A stretch of DNA of 64,000 nucleotides from JALYXV01 sp963791545 (GCA_963791545.1 CAWBSR010000015.1:496001-560000), one strand, 5' to 3'. Numbered from the stretch's first letter, positions 1 to 9,428 are shown. A program made the numbers and translations. Notes: generated by a model from the letters alone, not told the origin.

Positions 1-666
1 TGCGAGGAGCGCTTCACGCTCACGCACCTGGTCGTCGCGCAGCACGCTTCGTACCGCGCCCGCCTGCACGCCCATGACACTGATGCTGTGCCCGATGACA
101 TCATGGAGCTCACGGGCGATTCGTCGGCGCTCCTCGGCGACCGCCACCCGCGCTTGTTCGTCGCGCTCCCGCTGGAGGCGAGCCTCGCGCTCAGCGAACT
201 CATCCGCCTCGAAGCGCAGCACGCCCAGCGCACGGCCGACCACCAATCCGACGCCTGTGAGCAGCACGGGCACTGCCATGCTGGTGCCGAGATCGGCGCC
301 ACTGAGGCGGAACGCCGCGAACAGAGCCGCCGGCGAGAGGCACGCCCCGAGCGCCAAGCGCACTCCGCCGGCGCGCGAACCCAAGCCATAGAGGGCCAAG
401 AGGACGGCGACGGCTGGCAGTCCGCTGCCCGCCAGCGGCTGGCCGTCGAGCGCCCCCACGAGCACCAGCCCAGCGACCACCGCCGACAACGCCGGAAGCG
501 GCCAACGGAACCTCACGGCCAGCGGAACCGTGATCAACAGCGCAGCGGCGAACTGTTCGACGGTGTCGATGCGACCCGACAAGACCAACTCGAGCTCGAC
601 CGCGAACGTCATGGCGACAGCAAGGAGAAGCTCCCGTCCCTGGGTCTTCAGCCGTGGCCATCGCAT
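1..666 (-). CDS. NarL-type sensor histidine kinase, 3' end cut by window edge
   Basis: The minus frame is open from an ATG at 666 to base 1, giving 222 codons of the N-terminal part; the ATPase domain lies outside the window. Residues about 10-150 form several hydrophobic segments, so it is a membrane sensor. A charged coiled stretch follows, then the HisKA_3 phosphoacceptor motif RRRIARELHDVIGHS with the histidine near residue 188. This motif is typical of kinases that pair with NarL/LuxR-type response regulators; the partner would be expected just past the window edge. A palindromic element lies directly upstream, suggesting autoregulation. The family call is firm from the H-box; the signal sensed is unknown. 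Confidence 0.88.
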   Translation of the reverse strand, partial: MRWPRLKTQGRELLLAVAMTFAVELELVLSGRIDTVEQFAAALLITVPLAVRFRWPLPALSAVVAGLVLVGALDGQPLAGSGLPAVAVLLALYGLGSRAGGVRLALGACLSPAALFAAFRLSGADLGTSMAVPVLLTGVGLVVGRALGVLRFEADEFAEREARLQRERDEQARVAVAEERRRIARELHDVIGHSISVMGVQAGAVRSVLRDDQVREREALLA

Positions 667-703
667 CGCTGCCGAACCTAACTCCCCGCTCGCCCAGGCG
701 CCT

Positions 704-748
704 CTGCCGTACGGCAGATGAAGAAATCGGCCGCACGGCAGGTGCGGC
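704..748. promoter_or_regulatory. Candidate operator: palindrome plus repeated half-sites in divergent promoter
   Basis: Between the kinase start (666, minus) and the small membrane protein (803, plus) lies the perfect 14-bp palindrome CTGCCGTACGGCAG at 704-717. The sequence GCCGYACGGCAGRTG occurs twice in direct orientation, starting near 706 and 730, and the second copy lies within the inverted repeat GCCGCA/TGCGGC (730-748). Repeated imperfect palindromes between divergent genes are what one expects for a response-regulator or repressor site. Binding is inferred. Confidence 0.5.
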
Positions 749-802
749 GATCGCTCTCGAACTTTACCGTGGGAGAGTCCCATCAATCACAGGAGCCACG
801 CC

Positions 803-1009
803 ATGATTACCCGCAAGTCGCTCGGCCGCCTCGCCGGCGTCACTCTCGTGTTGTTCATCGTGGCCGCCGTCATGGGCGACAAAGGCCATGGGGTGCGCCT
901 CGTAATCGGTCGGATCGTCTGGTGGAGCTTCGTTGCCTGCGCCCTGTTCCTGGTCGTTGCCAGCGTGGTCACCATCGCACGCCACCGAGCCCGCCGTGTC
1001 CGCTCGTAG
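803..1009 (+). CDS. Small two-helix membrane protein
   Basis: This is a 68-residue protein of unknown function. It starts at an ATG with the purine-rich CAGGAG about 7 nt upstream, which supports real translation. Two hydrophobic stretches, about residues 10-22 and 35-57, are separated by a short polar loop, and the C-terminus is a basic cluster (RHRARRVRS) expected to be cytoplasmic. It is divergent from a membrane histidine kinase and shares its repeat-rich promoter region, so it could belong to that regulon. I recognise no family. Confidence 0.6.
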   Translation: MITRKSLGRLAGVTLVLFIVAAVMGDKGHGVRLVIGRIVWWSFVACALFLVVASVVTIARHRARRVRS

Positions 1010-1235
1010 AACTCCGCCAGCCCTCGCGGGCGGCAGTCCAGCGAAGTAGCAGCCCGGTCCGAGACCTGACAGCTGTTGGCGAGTTCGCTCCCCAAGATCG
1101 ACGCCGCAATCGCCGCTACAGCGCCCCGATCACCAGATTGCAACGGTCCGTGCGGCCATGCGCCGCCAAATCTTTGGAGTCCTTCCCGTCCGTCTCGGCG
1201 ACCACATTGGTCGCGCCATCACAAAGGAGTCACAG

Positions 1236-1736
1236 ATGCGAAAACTCGTCATGGGTATCGTGATGTCAGCGTTGACGATCACAATGCTCGCCGGCTCGGC
1301 GTCGGCTGGCACCGCCGCTACACAGCACTTCATCCTCCTTTCCGTGGGAAATCCTCGCGAACCAGGAAAAGTGATCGCTTCGGGACCGGTCACCGGCGTC
1401 GGCAGCGAAACAGATACCGACGGACCCAACGGAGACGTCCTGGCGACATTTACTTTCGACACCGGCGTTGTGTCCGTCGACATCTCGGGCACCCGGCGCA
1501 ACCATTTCGACCCGGAGACCTGCATAGCCAAGCCCACCGAGTCGGGAACCTTCACCATCACCGGCGGCTCCGGCCTCTACTCCGGTGTCACCGGGGGAGG
1601 CACCTACAGCGGTCACGGAATCATCGTGGGTAGCCGCGGACCCCAAGGACAATGCTTCGGGCCCGGGTCCGGCGTACCGCCTGCCCAAAATGTCTTCATC
1701 GCACGAATGTCCGGCACCGCCAGCATCCCCAGCTGA
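1236..1736 (+). CDS. Secreted beta-rich protein of unknown function
   Basis: A 166-residue protein. The start at 1236 is chosen because AAAGGAG sits 7 nt upstream and a good Sec signal peptide begins there: basic MRK, a hydrophobic core, and a likely cleavage after GSASA. An earlier in-frame ATG at 1158 would bury the signal peptide. The mature part is rich in glycine, threonine and serine with a repeated GTFTITGGSGLYSG-like pattern, as seen in actinobacterial secreted proteins with an allene-oxide-cyclase-like barrel. Two cysteines (TCIAKP and QCFGP) could form a disulfide. It is followed by a strong hairpin, so it is probably monocistronic. Confidence 0.65.
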   Translation: MRKLVMGIVMSALTITMLAGSASAGTAATQHFILLSVGNPREPGKVIASGPVTGVGSETDTDGPNGDVLATFTFDTGVVSVDISGTRRNHFDPETCIAKPTESGTFTITGGSGLYSGVTGGGTYSGHGIIVGSRGPQGQCFGPGSGVPPAQNVFIARMSGTASIPS

Positions 1737-1754
1737 TCGGGAGCGAAATTCTCC

Positions 1755-1786
1755 GGTGGTGAGGCAGGACCGCCTGCCTCACCGCC
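1755..1786 (+). terminator. Strong hairpin after the secreted-protein gene
   Basis: GGTGAGGCAGG at 1758-1768 and CCTGCCTCACC at 1773-1783 form a perfect 11-bp stem with a 4-nt loop. The stem extends outward by G-C and one G-U pair. It starts 19 nt after the stop codon. There is no T-run, as is common for GC-rich actinobacterial terminators. Confidence 0.6.
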
Positions 1787-2085
1787 ATACGCAAATAGAC
1801 AACCCGGTCCGGAATCATTAGCTGTCATTATCTTCCCTTCCGAGTCCGACCTGATCGTGCCCCCGCTATCTGCACCGAATCCCATAAGGACAGACTGCAC
1901 AAACGCCGCCTTGCCCTAGCGCCAGAACGACAGACGCGAAAGTCCCGAAAGGCTATCGGGACGCCCACCGATAATCGCGCTCGGTTCCCGCGGCCGGTAC
2001 GCCTAAAGGCTGTCCCAGAATGTGCGGTGGGAGTGGCCCGGACCGAGCGCCACCTACCGCCGTCTTGGGCACGCGGGAACAGCGG
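1787..2085. other. Intergenic stretch without a recognisable gene
   Basis: About 300 bases between the hairpin and the 3' end of vapC. Short open frames on either strand show no family signal, no convincing ribosome binding site and no conserved motif. Base composition is less GC-biased around 1790-1870 than in neighbouring genes. Confidence 0.5.
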
Positions 2086-2475
2086 TTACACGTAGGCCAA
2101 TTGCAACGGAGTGTGCCTTGCCAGCACGCTGAAGTCGCTGTCGGCTTGCAGGACCGGCAGGTCGGCTCGGATGGCGACGGCACCGATGAGGCAGTCGATC
2201 AGCTTGCGGACGGTTTCGCCGCGGCGGCGGCAGGTGCGATATAGGGCTGCGGCGTCCTCGTAGTCGCCCGACACCAGGTCGACGACGGACGCTCTGGCCA
2301 GCAACCTACGGAGGTCGTTGAGGTGGCTCTCGTCTCGCGCACCAGCGAGGAGCTCCATTCGGATCGGGTCACATGTCGCGATCTCGCCGACGAGGAGTTC
2401 GTCCACCCTCGTGCAGATCGGGCTACCGGTATTGCGAAGGAACTCCACCCAGGCCGAGGTGTCGATGAGGATCAA
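2086..2475 (-). CDS. vapC: VapC-family PIN-domain ribonuclease toxin
   Basis: A 129-residue PIN-domain protein, full length for a VapC toxin. The N-terminus MILIDTSAWVEFLR carries the first catalytic aspartate (D5). MELLAG gives the conserved glutamate near residue 41, and LIDCLIGAVA and LQADSDF supply the later acidic residues. VapC toxins are Mg-dependent RNases, usually cutting tRNA or rRNA, kept in check by VapB. The ATG overlaps the stop codon of the upstream antitoxin gene by 4 bp (ATGA), the usual translational coupling. A broken integrase nearby suggests a mobile origin. Confidence 0.93.
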   Translation of the reverse strand: MILIDTSAWVEFLRNTGSPICTRVDELLVGEIATCDPIRMELLAGARDESHLNDLRRLLARASVVDLVSGDYEDAAALYRTCRRRGETVRKLIDCLIGAVAIRADLPVLQADSDFSVLARHTPLQLAYV

Positions 2476-2675
2476 CCGGTGCGGGTCGTCCGCATGTCGT
2501 CAAGGTCGCCGTCCCAACCCGACCCTCGCAGTTGGCGCGCCGAGTCAAGGTCAAGGGGCTCGGCGGCCAACGTCCGTAGGGCGAAGTTCACAGCGGCACG
2601 CTTGGTTGACAGGTGGTACCGGTCCATGACGGCTTGGCATGCCTCCTCATCAATGTCGATGTTGGTACGGGACAT
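2472..2675 (-). CDS. vapB: VapB-family antitoxin
   Basis: A 67-residue protein starting MSRTNIDIDEEACQAVMDRY, the typical start of the short VapB/DUF2191 group with an RxNIxID beta strand followed by helices (TKRAAVNFALRTL) that form a ribbon-helix-helix DNA-binding dimer. The C-terminal part, rich in D and W (SGWDGDLDDMR), is the expected toxin-binding tail. It lies directly upstream of vapC with a 4-bp overlap. VapB usually autorepresses the operon. A longer upstream extension of the same frame is non-family sequence, so the ATG at 2675 is chosen. Confidence 0.9.
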   Translation of the reverse strand: MSRTNIDIDEEACQAVMDRYHLSTKRAAVNFALRTLAAEPLDLDSARQLRGSGWDGDLDDMRTTRTG

Positions 2676-2857
2676 ACACCAACGATACACCGCCACCAGG
2701 GCACCCGACGCGACGGTGCCCGTTACAACGGCGGCGCGCCCCGCGGACCGTGCCCCACGCCGGCGCCGGGTGCGCTCGGCGGGATTGCAGACTGTTTCCA
2801 GACGCCGGCCGTCTGTGAGGTGTTCGCTTGATCTTCCATGAGAAAGGGAGGTCAGCG

Positions 2858-3150
2858 ATGACGACACTTGAGACCAAGACGACGATGGTGGAGCTTTTGC
2901 AGCAGGACACGCCGTTCGACGAGGCGCAGCTTGCCGCGGCGGCGCTCCTTGCCCGCTACAGCGGCCGAACACTCGACGCGTATCGACATGATCTGCGGAT
3001 GTTCTTCCAGTGGGCGTCCGACACCGGCCCGGAGGTCCTGAAGGCGGCCGGCCCCACATCGAGCTCTACCGCTGCTCGATGGAGGCCCGAGGTCTGGCCG
3101 CTTCCACGATCGACCGGCGGTTGTCCACGGTGTGCGGGTTCTACCGCTTT
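2858..3150 (+). pseudogene. Tyrosine recombinase (XerC/D-type integrase) N-terminal remnant
   Basis: A good ribosome binding site (AAAGGGAGG, 2843-2851) precedes ATG 2858. The frame then encodes a SAM-like core-binding domain with the hallmark RTLDAYRHDLRMFFQWA, ending near 3045. The expected continuation RPHIELYRCSMEARGLAAST and STVCGFYRF follows in another frame at 3049-3150, so a frameshift splits the domain. The catalytic domain with the R-H-R-Y residues is absent downstream. Next to vapBC this looks like the relic of an integrated element. Confidence 0.82.
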
Positions 3151-3536
3151 CGACCGCCACGCCGCCTACGTCGTCGTCGCCTTCGTCGCAGGAGGCTGAC
3201 CACCCGCCAGGCGACATCGAGGCGCGTCGACCGTCTTGTCCTCGGGATGCTGTGTCATGCCCGGGTTTCCAGAGCGGCAGTGGCGTCGCACCACTTCGGC
3301 GTTTTGGTCCTCATCGGATCGGCCGTCGAGGCTCGGTAGCCGCGGGTCGGAGTTGGTAGGAGTACCAGACGCAGTCGGGCAGGCTGATGCTGTGCCTGTG
3401 ACGCCAGCGGAACCGTGTATGCCCGCCTTGAGGCCTCCTACGTCGCCACGTATGACCAGACGACCTGGCACAAGTCTGTCCCGACGACGGGCTTGACGTC
3501 GATGGATCACCGCCATCCTGGCCGGAACGTCGCCGC
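3151..3536. other. Non-coding stretch after the broken integrase
   Basis: About 385 bases with no convincing gene. Short frames cross here on the plus strand (for example from 3415), but they show no family motif, have arginine/serine-rich shadow composition and lack ribosome binding sites. No recognisable integrase catalytic motif was found in any frame, so the integrase seems deleted rather than merely frameshifted. Confidence 0.5.
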
Positions 3537-3632
3537 TCAGACGGTCATCCCGGTGAGGTTGACGATCTGCACCTCACCGTGTTCGAACGTGTACTTGTCG
3601 TCCGGTGTCTCGATGTTCTTTGCTTCCAGCAT
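3537..3632 (-). CDS. Short 31-residue cupin-like N-terminus, possibly truncated
   Basis: A very short frame beginning ATG 3632, with a strong AGGAGAA ribosome binding site about 6 nt upstream, and ending TGA 3537. The peptide begins MLEAKNIETPDDKYTFEHGE and continues with a VQIVNLTG strand. This matches how small actinobacterial cupin-domain proteins begin, but the metal-binding histidines of a cupin are missing because the frame stops at once. It follows the LAL regulator on the same strand. It is either a truncated cupin gene or an expressed small protein; I favour truncation. Confidence 0.5.
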   Translation of the reverse strand: MLEAKNIETPDDKYTFEHGEVQIVNLTGMTV

Positions 3633-3725
3633 CGTTTTCTTCTCCTGCCGCGAGATCGGCTGGGAGAAGGGTGGCCTGGCGACCGATCGAACGCATCGGG
3701 GATGACACGTAGAGCGGCGGTGGGG

Positions 3726-6510
3726 CTACGTAGTCGTAGTTGGCCGGGCCCTGAGCGCCAACCCGACCCGGGTCCTGGCGGCGGTCTTGCGCAACAGGCT
3801 CTCGACGTGCTTCTCGACGGTTCGGGGCGAAACGCCCAGGTTGGCGGCGATCTCCTTGTTGGCGAGGCCTTGGCCGATGAGCCGCAGGACGTCGGCCTCC
3901 CGGTCGGTGATCCCCTCGCCGGCCCACGGGTTGGGCTGTCCTGCTTTGATCAGCTGTCGAGCACGTGCCGCGAGGGCGTCGAGGCCGAGCGCGGGGAACA
4001 GCTCAGCCGCCTCCTGCAGCCAGCGTTCGGGACGGCCCCACTGGTCGGAGCGCGCGGCGGGCGCGGCAAGGAACCGGCCGAGCACCGCCCACGGCTCGCA
4101 GTTTACGAAGGCGGCGTTGGCCGCGGCCGCGAGCTCCTCGGCCCGCCGGCGGTCACCGCCTCGCCCGACGAGGACCGCCTCCGCGTACCCGATCAAGCCA
4201 CGGTTGAGGTGGAAGGCACCGACCCCCAGCCGGCGGGCCTCGTCCACCGCTTCCGGCGCACGCCGGTCGCCGCGCCCGGCGAGGACCAGTGGCCACAGAG
4301 CCCGCATGGAGGCGGGCTCGGCGTTGGGCAGCCGAGCGAACACCGCCATGCCGAGGGCATAGGGGTCCATCGCCGCGTCGGTGTCGCCCGCCAAGAGCAG
4401 GGCGACGCCGCGGCTGCCCATCCCGATGGCTCTCAGCATCTGGTCGTCGGGGTCGACCGCCCGTGTCAGCGCCGTGTACCGGTCGGTTGCGTCGAGGTCG
4501 GCGCGCATGCTCGCGGTGCCGGCGAGGAAGGCGAACGCCTTGGCCCGCACCTGATCGAGGCCCAGTCGTTCCGCCACGGTGATGGCGGCGCGGGCGTGGT
4601 CGTCGCAGCGATCCAGGGCCCAGCGGCCCGTGTAGCACGCCGACAGCTGCAGGTCGAGCGTCGCCACCGTGCTCACCGCGCCAATCTGCTCGGCCAGCCG
4701 TCTGGCGTCGTGGAGCCGCTCGACGCCGATGTGATCGAACATGTCGATCGTCCCCAGCTCATGCAGGGCCCGAAGCCGCCACACCGCCAGCTGGGCGCCT
4801 TCCGCGATGGCGAGCGCTTCCAGGAAGGCCGCGTGGGCGGCGTCGCGGTCGCGAAGGCGCCGGCTTCGGCCGACGATCTCAAATGCGTGGCAGCGCAGGG
4901 CGAGAGCGACGCCGGGGAGGTCGAGCACTTCCTCGGCGAGGCGCCTCGCCCGGTCGGGGTCGTCTCCGGCGAGCGCGACGTCCGCCGACAGGACCGCGAT
5001 CCGGGCGGTTATGGCCGGTGTCCGCTCGCCGACCAGCCGCTCGGCCAGGTCGAGTTGGTGGCGTGCCATGGGCCAGCGGGTGGCGGCCACCGCGGCCTGC
5101 GCCAGACGAAGGTGCACTTCGACCCGGACCGACCGAGTGCGCGGGTCACCCCCGAATCGGCCCAGGAGCGCGTTGCCGACGGCCGCGGCCTCATCCACCC
5201 GTCCCGCCAGTGACAGTGCCTCGATCGACAGCAGTTCCGCTTCCGATCGCCGGTCGTCCCGTTCGAGCAGACCTGCAGCACGGCGCAGCGTGCCGAGGGC
5301 CGTGGCGAGCGCCCCCACCCGGATGGACTCCCGACCGGACTCGATGAGCAGCAGACCCGCCCGGGTTCGGTTGCCGGCGCGGGCCGCCAGCTCGGCGGCG
5401 ACGTCGCGCCAGGCACCGTCGAGTTGAGGGTGGGCCGCGTCGAGCGCTGCGAGCGCTGAGGCGGCGGCCAGCGCGATGCCGGGGAGGCAACATGGCGGCC
5501 AGGACCGCCTCGCGGGTGAGGGCATGGCGGAATTCGAACCCGTCCCCAAAGGCGACAACCAGCAGCCGGTCAACAGCGTCAGCGAGCGCTTCGGTGACAA
5601 CCGGCGGCGCCTTGCCGCTCGCCGCGGACAACAATTCCCAGTCGAAATGTCGCCCCATCACCGCCGCCGACTCGAGGACCGTGCGCTGCTCGGGGGACAG
5701 CTCGGCGAGCCGCTGGCGCACCGACTCGGCGATCGTGTCGGGCAGGCCCCGGGAGGCGAGCAGGTCCTCAATCAGAAGCGGCACGCCCTCCGCGGTCTGC
5801 TCCACCCACGCCAGGTGCTCAGGCGAGGCGTCGACGCCACATGCGCTGACCATGGCCGCGGCGTCGTCGCGGTCGAGCGGGCGCAGTTCGACGTGGACGA
5901 TCCCGGGCCGGCCCCGCTGGCGGCGAGCCAAGTCGAGCGCAGCCGACGGCTCCGAGCGGAGCGACACGACGCACAGGACGCGCTCGCCGCCCAGGTTGTC
6001 GCCCAGGTACTCGAGGAGCGAGACCGTGTCCGGATCGGCCCAATGGAGGTCCTCGAGCACGACCAGCAGCCCGGTCGGCGACACCCGCCGCAGCAGCTGC
6101 ACCACCGCCTCGCCACGGAAGGCGCCAGACATCGCGGCAGAAGCGTTGGTGGCACCCTCCGCCACGGGTATCACCCCTGGCAGCAACGCCGTCAGAGCCG
6201 GCAGCCAAGGCTTCATCCCGGCGTCGGACGGCAGGTCATGATCCCGCAGCAGCTGAAGCAGCGCCTCGGCGAGCGGACGGTACGGCGAGTTGACTGACGT
6301 CGGCGTTCCGCGGCCCATAACTACCGGAACGCCGCTCGCCACGGCCAGGCCGATGATTTCCCGCACGAGCCGGGACTTGCCGACGCCCGGCTCGCCCATC
6401 ACCACAGCGCACCCTCCACGGCCGGCGAGAGCTGCGTCGAGCGCCCGCTCGAATGTTTGCATCTCGTGATCCCGGCCGATGAGCACGGGGCACAGCACTT
6501 TGGAACCCAC
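3726..6510 (-). pseudogene. Large LuxR-family (LAL/MalT-like) ATP-binding regulator, split by a one-base frameshift
   Basis: Two overlapping minus frames together encode one roughly 900-residue LAL regulator. The first part (from about 6510, GTG, or ATG 6603) has a Walker A motif GEPGVGKSRL and Walker B VVLEDLHWADPD, an AAA/NACHT-like ATPase. It leaves the family pattern at LTREAVLAAMLPP. The homology resumes at once in the next frame (GIALAAASALAALDAAHP), continues through TPR-like repeats and ends in a LuxR HTH (ITDREADVLRLIGQGLANKE, then SPRTVEKHVESLLRKT). The shift maps to a C-run at 5481-5484; removing one base restores the reading frame. It could be a true mutation or a sequencing error. 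Such proteins activate transcription after ATP and ligand binding. Confidence 0.85.
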
Positions 6511-6630
6511 GCCAATAGAGTGCCGCAGTGCGGCTCGCCGGGAGGACCGATGTCCTGCCCCGGTGCGTCGCCCAAGGCAGTATGAGACCCTCGGATCCTT
6601 CATCGATCCCCGTCACGAGCCCTTCACCAA

Positions 6631-6990
6631 CTGCGGTACTGGGCCGACCTGGCTCGGCCGCTGGCCGATTCTGGCGAGCTGGCGCACGGCTGGGCCAAAC
6701 CGCAACGGTGGCTCGCCGACACCGCCGATGGATTCGCGCGGCGGAACCTGCCCGCCGTGGCGGAAACGAGCTCCCAACTCCTGGGCGGCGACACGCAACC
6801 CCTTGGGCCGGCCCGGAGTCAATGTCCGAGCAAGAATGTGTGCGCCTCGTGATCGACGGTCTACGAACTGGGAGATCGCGGCCCCGTTCGGGATTTCGCA
6901 CCCGACGATCGAAGAGCACGTCGAGAGCGTGCCTACGGGTCAAGACCGGCGCCCATTCCCGCACCTCGCTGCCAGCCGTCGTCTCGCACG
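6631..6990 (+). pseudogene. Remnant of a second LAL regulator (pre-HTH region and LuxR HTH)
   Basis: Family sequence can be followed through three plus-strand frames. LRYWADLARPLADSGEL with WAKPQRWLADTADGF (from 6631) matches the region just before the HTH in LAL proteins. MSEQECVRLVIDGL (from 6822) is the first HTH helix region, NWEIAAPFGISHPTIEEHVE follows in a second frame, and LRVKTGAHSRTSLPAV in a third. At least two small indels and the lack of an N-terminal part make it non-functional. It lies head to head with the frameshifted LAL gene. Confidence 0.7.
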
Positions 6991-7156
6991 CCCCGCGGCA
7001 GCCCCGCCACTACGTAGTGACACCTCGGGGATACGTGTTGTTCCCGATGTCCCGAGGGCTGTCCCCTGGCATCATGGCGGCGAGAGCCGGGCAGCGGAGC
7101 GGCTGACGCGGCCGCTGTGAGGCTGGATCAAGAGTCTGCGAACAGGGGGTCCGGGG

Positions 7157-9428
7157 TTGGCCAGGAGAGGGATTTCACGTTTCGCCGCAATATCTGCCCC
7201 GAGAATCGTCGGGGCGCTCATGAGCTTGGTTGTGCCCGTCACCCTGGTGCTCGTGCCCGCCACTGTTGTGCTGGTCGCGGCACCGGCTGCGTCAGCGCAA
7301 ACCGTGACGATCCCGGCCACGATCGACTTCGAGACCATGTCGCAGGGACCCGGCACCAATCGCTGCAACTACGAGTACTTCATCCAGTTCCCCGACACCC
7401 CCGGCGTCGTCTTGTACTCAGCCTCGCTGGACGACAACGCCTACCTAGGGCATCGCACCTTCTCGGGCCCTCCCTTTCAAGACGCGGCCGACGAGTTCGT
7501 AGCGGCTGCCCCGGCCGGGATGCATCGCTTCTCGCTGACAGGCGGCAGTGGCCCCGACCCGTGCACCGACTCCTACCGGGGGCGGTTCTCCAACCTCATG
7601 GTGACCGGCACCCTGGCCACCACTACCGCCCCAGTGATCACCAGTCCCAACGCCGCCACCTTCGACGAGGGAGTCGCGGGGAGCTTCAACGTCACCACCG
7701 CAGGATCGCCCACGCCGGCCATCACAGTCGCCGCCGCGTTGCCAGCGGGGGTCAGCTTCACAGACAACGGCAACGGAACCGCGACCTTCTCTGGGACTCC
7801 CGCCGCCGGAACCGGCGGCACCTACCAGCTAGTAGTGACCGCCGCTAACGGCACAGCCCCCGACGCCACCCAGTCGTTCACGCTGACGGTGCAATCCTCC
7901 GCCATCGTGTCGATAAACAACCCTCGGGCAGTGATCAAACCCGCCACCGGGACCACAACTGTCGCCTTCACCGTGTCCCTGAGCACCCCCAGCAGTGCCC
8001 CGGTGACGGTCGACTTCGCCACCCAGGACGGCTCGGCCGTGGCTGGCACCGACTACCAAGCCACCCAGGGAACACTGACCTTGACCCCCGGCCAGACCAG
8101 CCAGACCGTCCGGGTGACGATCCTCGGTGGCCCCCCCAACAGTTCGCCCAAGACCTTCCAGGTCGTGTTGTCGAACGTGTCGGGGGCCACGATCGGCACC
8201 GCGGCGGGAACCGCCACCCTCTCCGCCGGTCGGGCCCTGACCCTGGAGACGACAAAGTCTCACCTGTGGGCCAACGGCCATCAGGACACAACCCTGCGCG
8301 CCTCGCTTGTCGACCCTCAGGTCGGCCCGGTGTCCGGGGTCTCGGTGACGCTGTCCGCCGACGTCGCCGACGGGGTGACAGTCGACGGGACCCCACTCGG
8401 ATCAGACATCGTCGCGGTGACCAACGCGGCCGGGATCGCGACATTTTCCCATGTCCGCTCCACACGAACCGGGACTGTCCATTTCACCGTCGGTGCCACT
8501 GACCCGAGCCAGACACTGTCGGCGCACGTCACGGTGAGCTTCGATCGCCACAAGGTCGTCGTGCAGTTCATGGGCATCACAACATCGTTGCAGTGCACGG
8601 GCACGGTCTGTGGTTCCAACGACGGCAGCGACCGCTTCGGCGGCCTCCGCGGCTCTCATGGCCGCCCAAGGCTTCCAAGACACCGACTTCCTCTTCTACA
8701 GCTACCGAGGAGGCACCGTCGACCCCGCCACCGGCGAGTGGAACGCCAACAATTACAGCTGCCCCGACACCGCCGAATCGTACAAGGTCGCCATTCCTCA
8801 AGTCACGAATCTCATCCAGCGTTTCGGCCAAGCGAACCCGAACACTGACTTTTACCTGGTCGGCCACAGCCAAGGGGGCATGCTGGCGTTCCAAGAGTTG
8901 GCCTTCCTGTCCACCCTGCCACCAACGACGGCCATCAAAGCCGTAATCACCCTCGACTCCCCCCTGGGCGGTGCACCGCCCACCCACGCCGCGATCGCCG
9001 TGTTGGGCTGCTGGAAAGGCCCGGCGGTCAGCGAGATCATCGCGGAGTGGTACACCACCGGTGTCCACCAGCAACAAGGCACGACAGCCCGACTCATGTG
9101 CGGTTTCCTGGGCGTCTGCAAGGAGCCGTTGCCGCTGCGCAATCAATACTTGCTCGCCGAGGCACCGGGGACACAGATCGTCACCTGGGGCAGCACCGAT
9201 GATGCCGTCTACGTCCAAGGCAAATGCGTGTCCAAAAAGCTGCCACCGCCTGACAACTCCAGTACCGAGATCATACAAGGCGCCGGCGGTGGCCTCGAGG
9301 CACTCGGCTCATCGCCGCCACCGAAGCTCACGATAGCCAGCCTCGCCGCCTGCGTATCGGACAGCCACGCCCGAGTCATCGCCCGACACCAAGGAGACAT
9401 CGCCGATCTGATCGGTAACCAAAACTAA
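7157..9428 (+). pseudogene. Secreted multi-Ig-domain lipase/esterase, interrupted by a one-base frameshift
   Basis: The TTG at 7157 opens a frame with a long signal peptide (hydrophobic, ending AAPAASA). After an N-terminal domain come a He_PIG-type Ig fold (near residues 155-245), a Calx-beta repeat (about 250-355, FATQDGSAVAGTDYQ) and an invasin-like Ig domain (about 360-465). The frame then shifts near 8651 in CTCCGCGGCTC; skipping one G joins it to an alpha/beta-hydrolase domain with the nucleophile elbow GHSQGG, an acidic motif (WGSTDDAVY) and a histidine (SDSHARVIA). The joined protein of about 756 residues would be an extracellular lipase. One base decides whether it is intact, so a sequencing error is possible. 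Confidence 0.8.

Noticed and set aside
3579..5213. A 544-residue plus-strand open frame opposite the LAL regulator
   Set aside because: It is antisense to family-matching sequence, has no domain signal and has the arginine/glycine-rich makeup of a GC-rich shadow frame.
5470..5500. Programmed ribosomal frameshift in the LAL gene
   Set aside because: No slippery heptamer with a downstream structure is evident, and similar one-base breaks occur in unrelated genes nearby. Mutation or read error is simpler.
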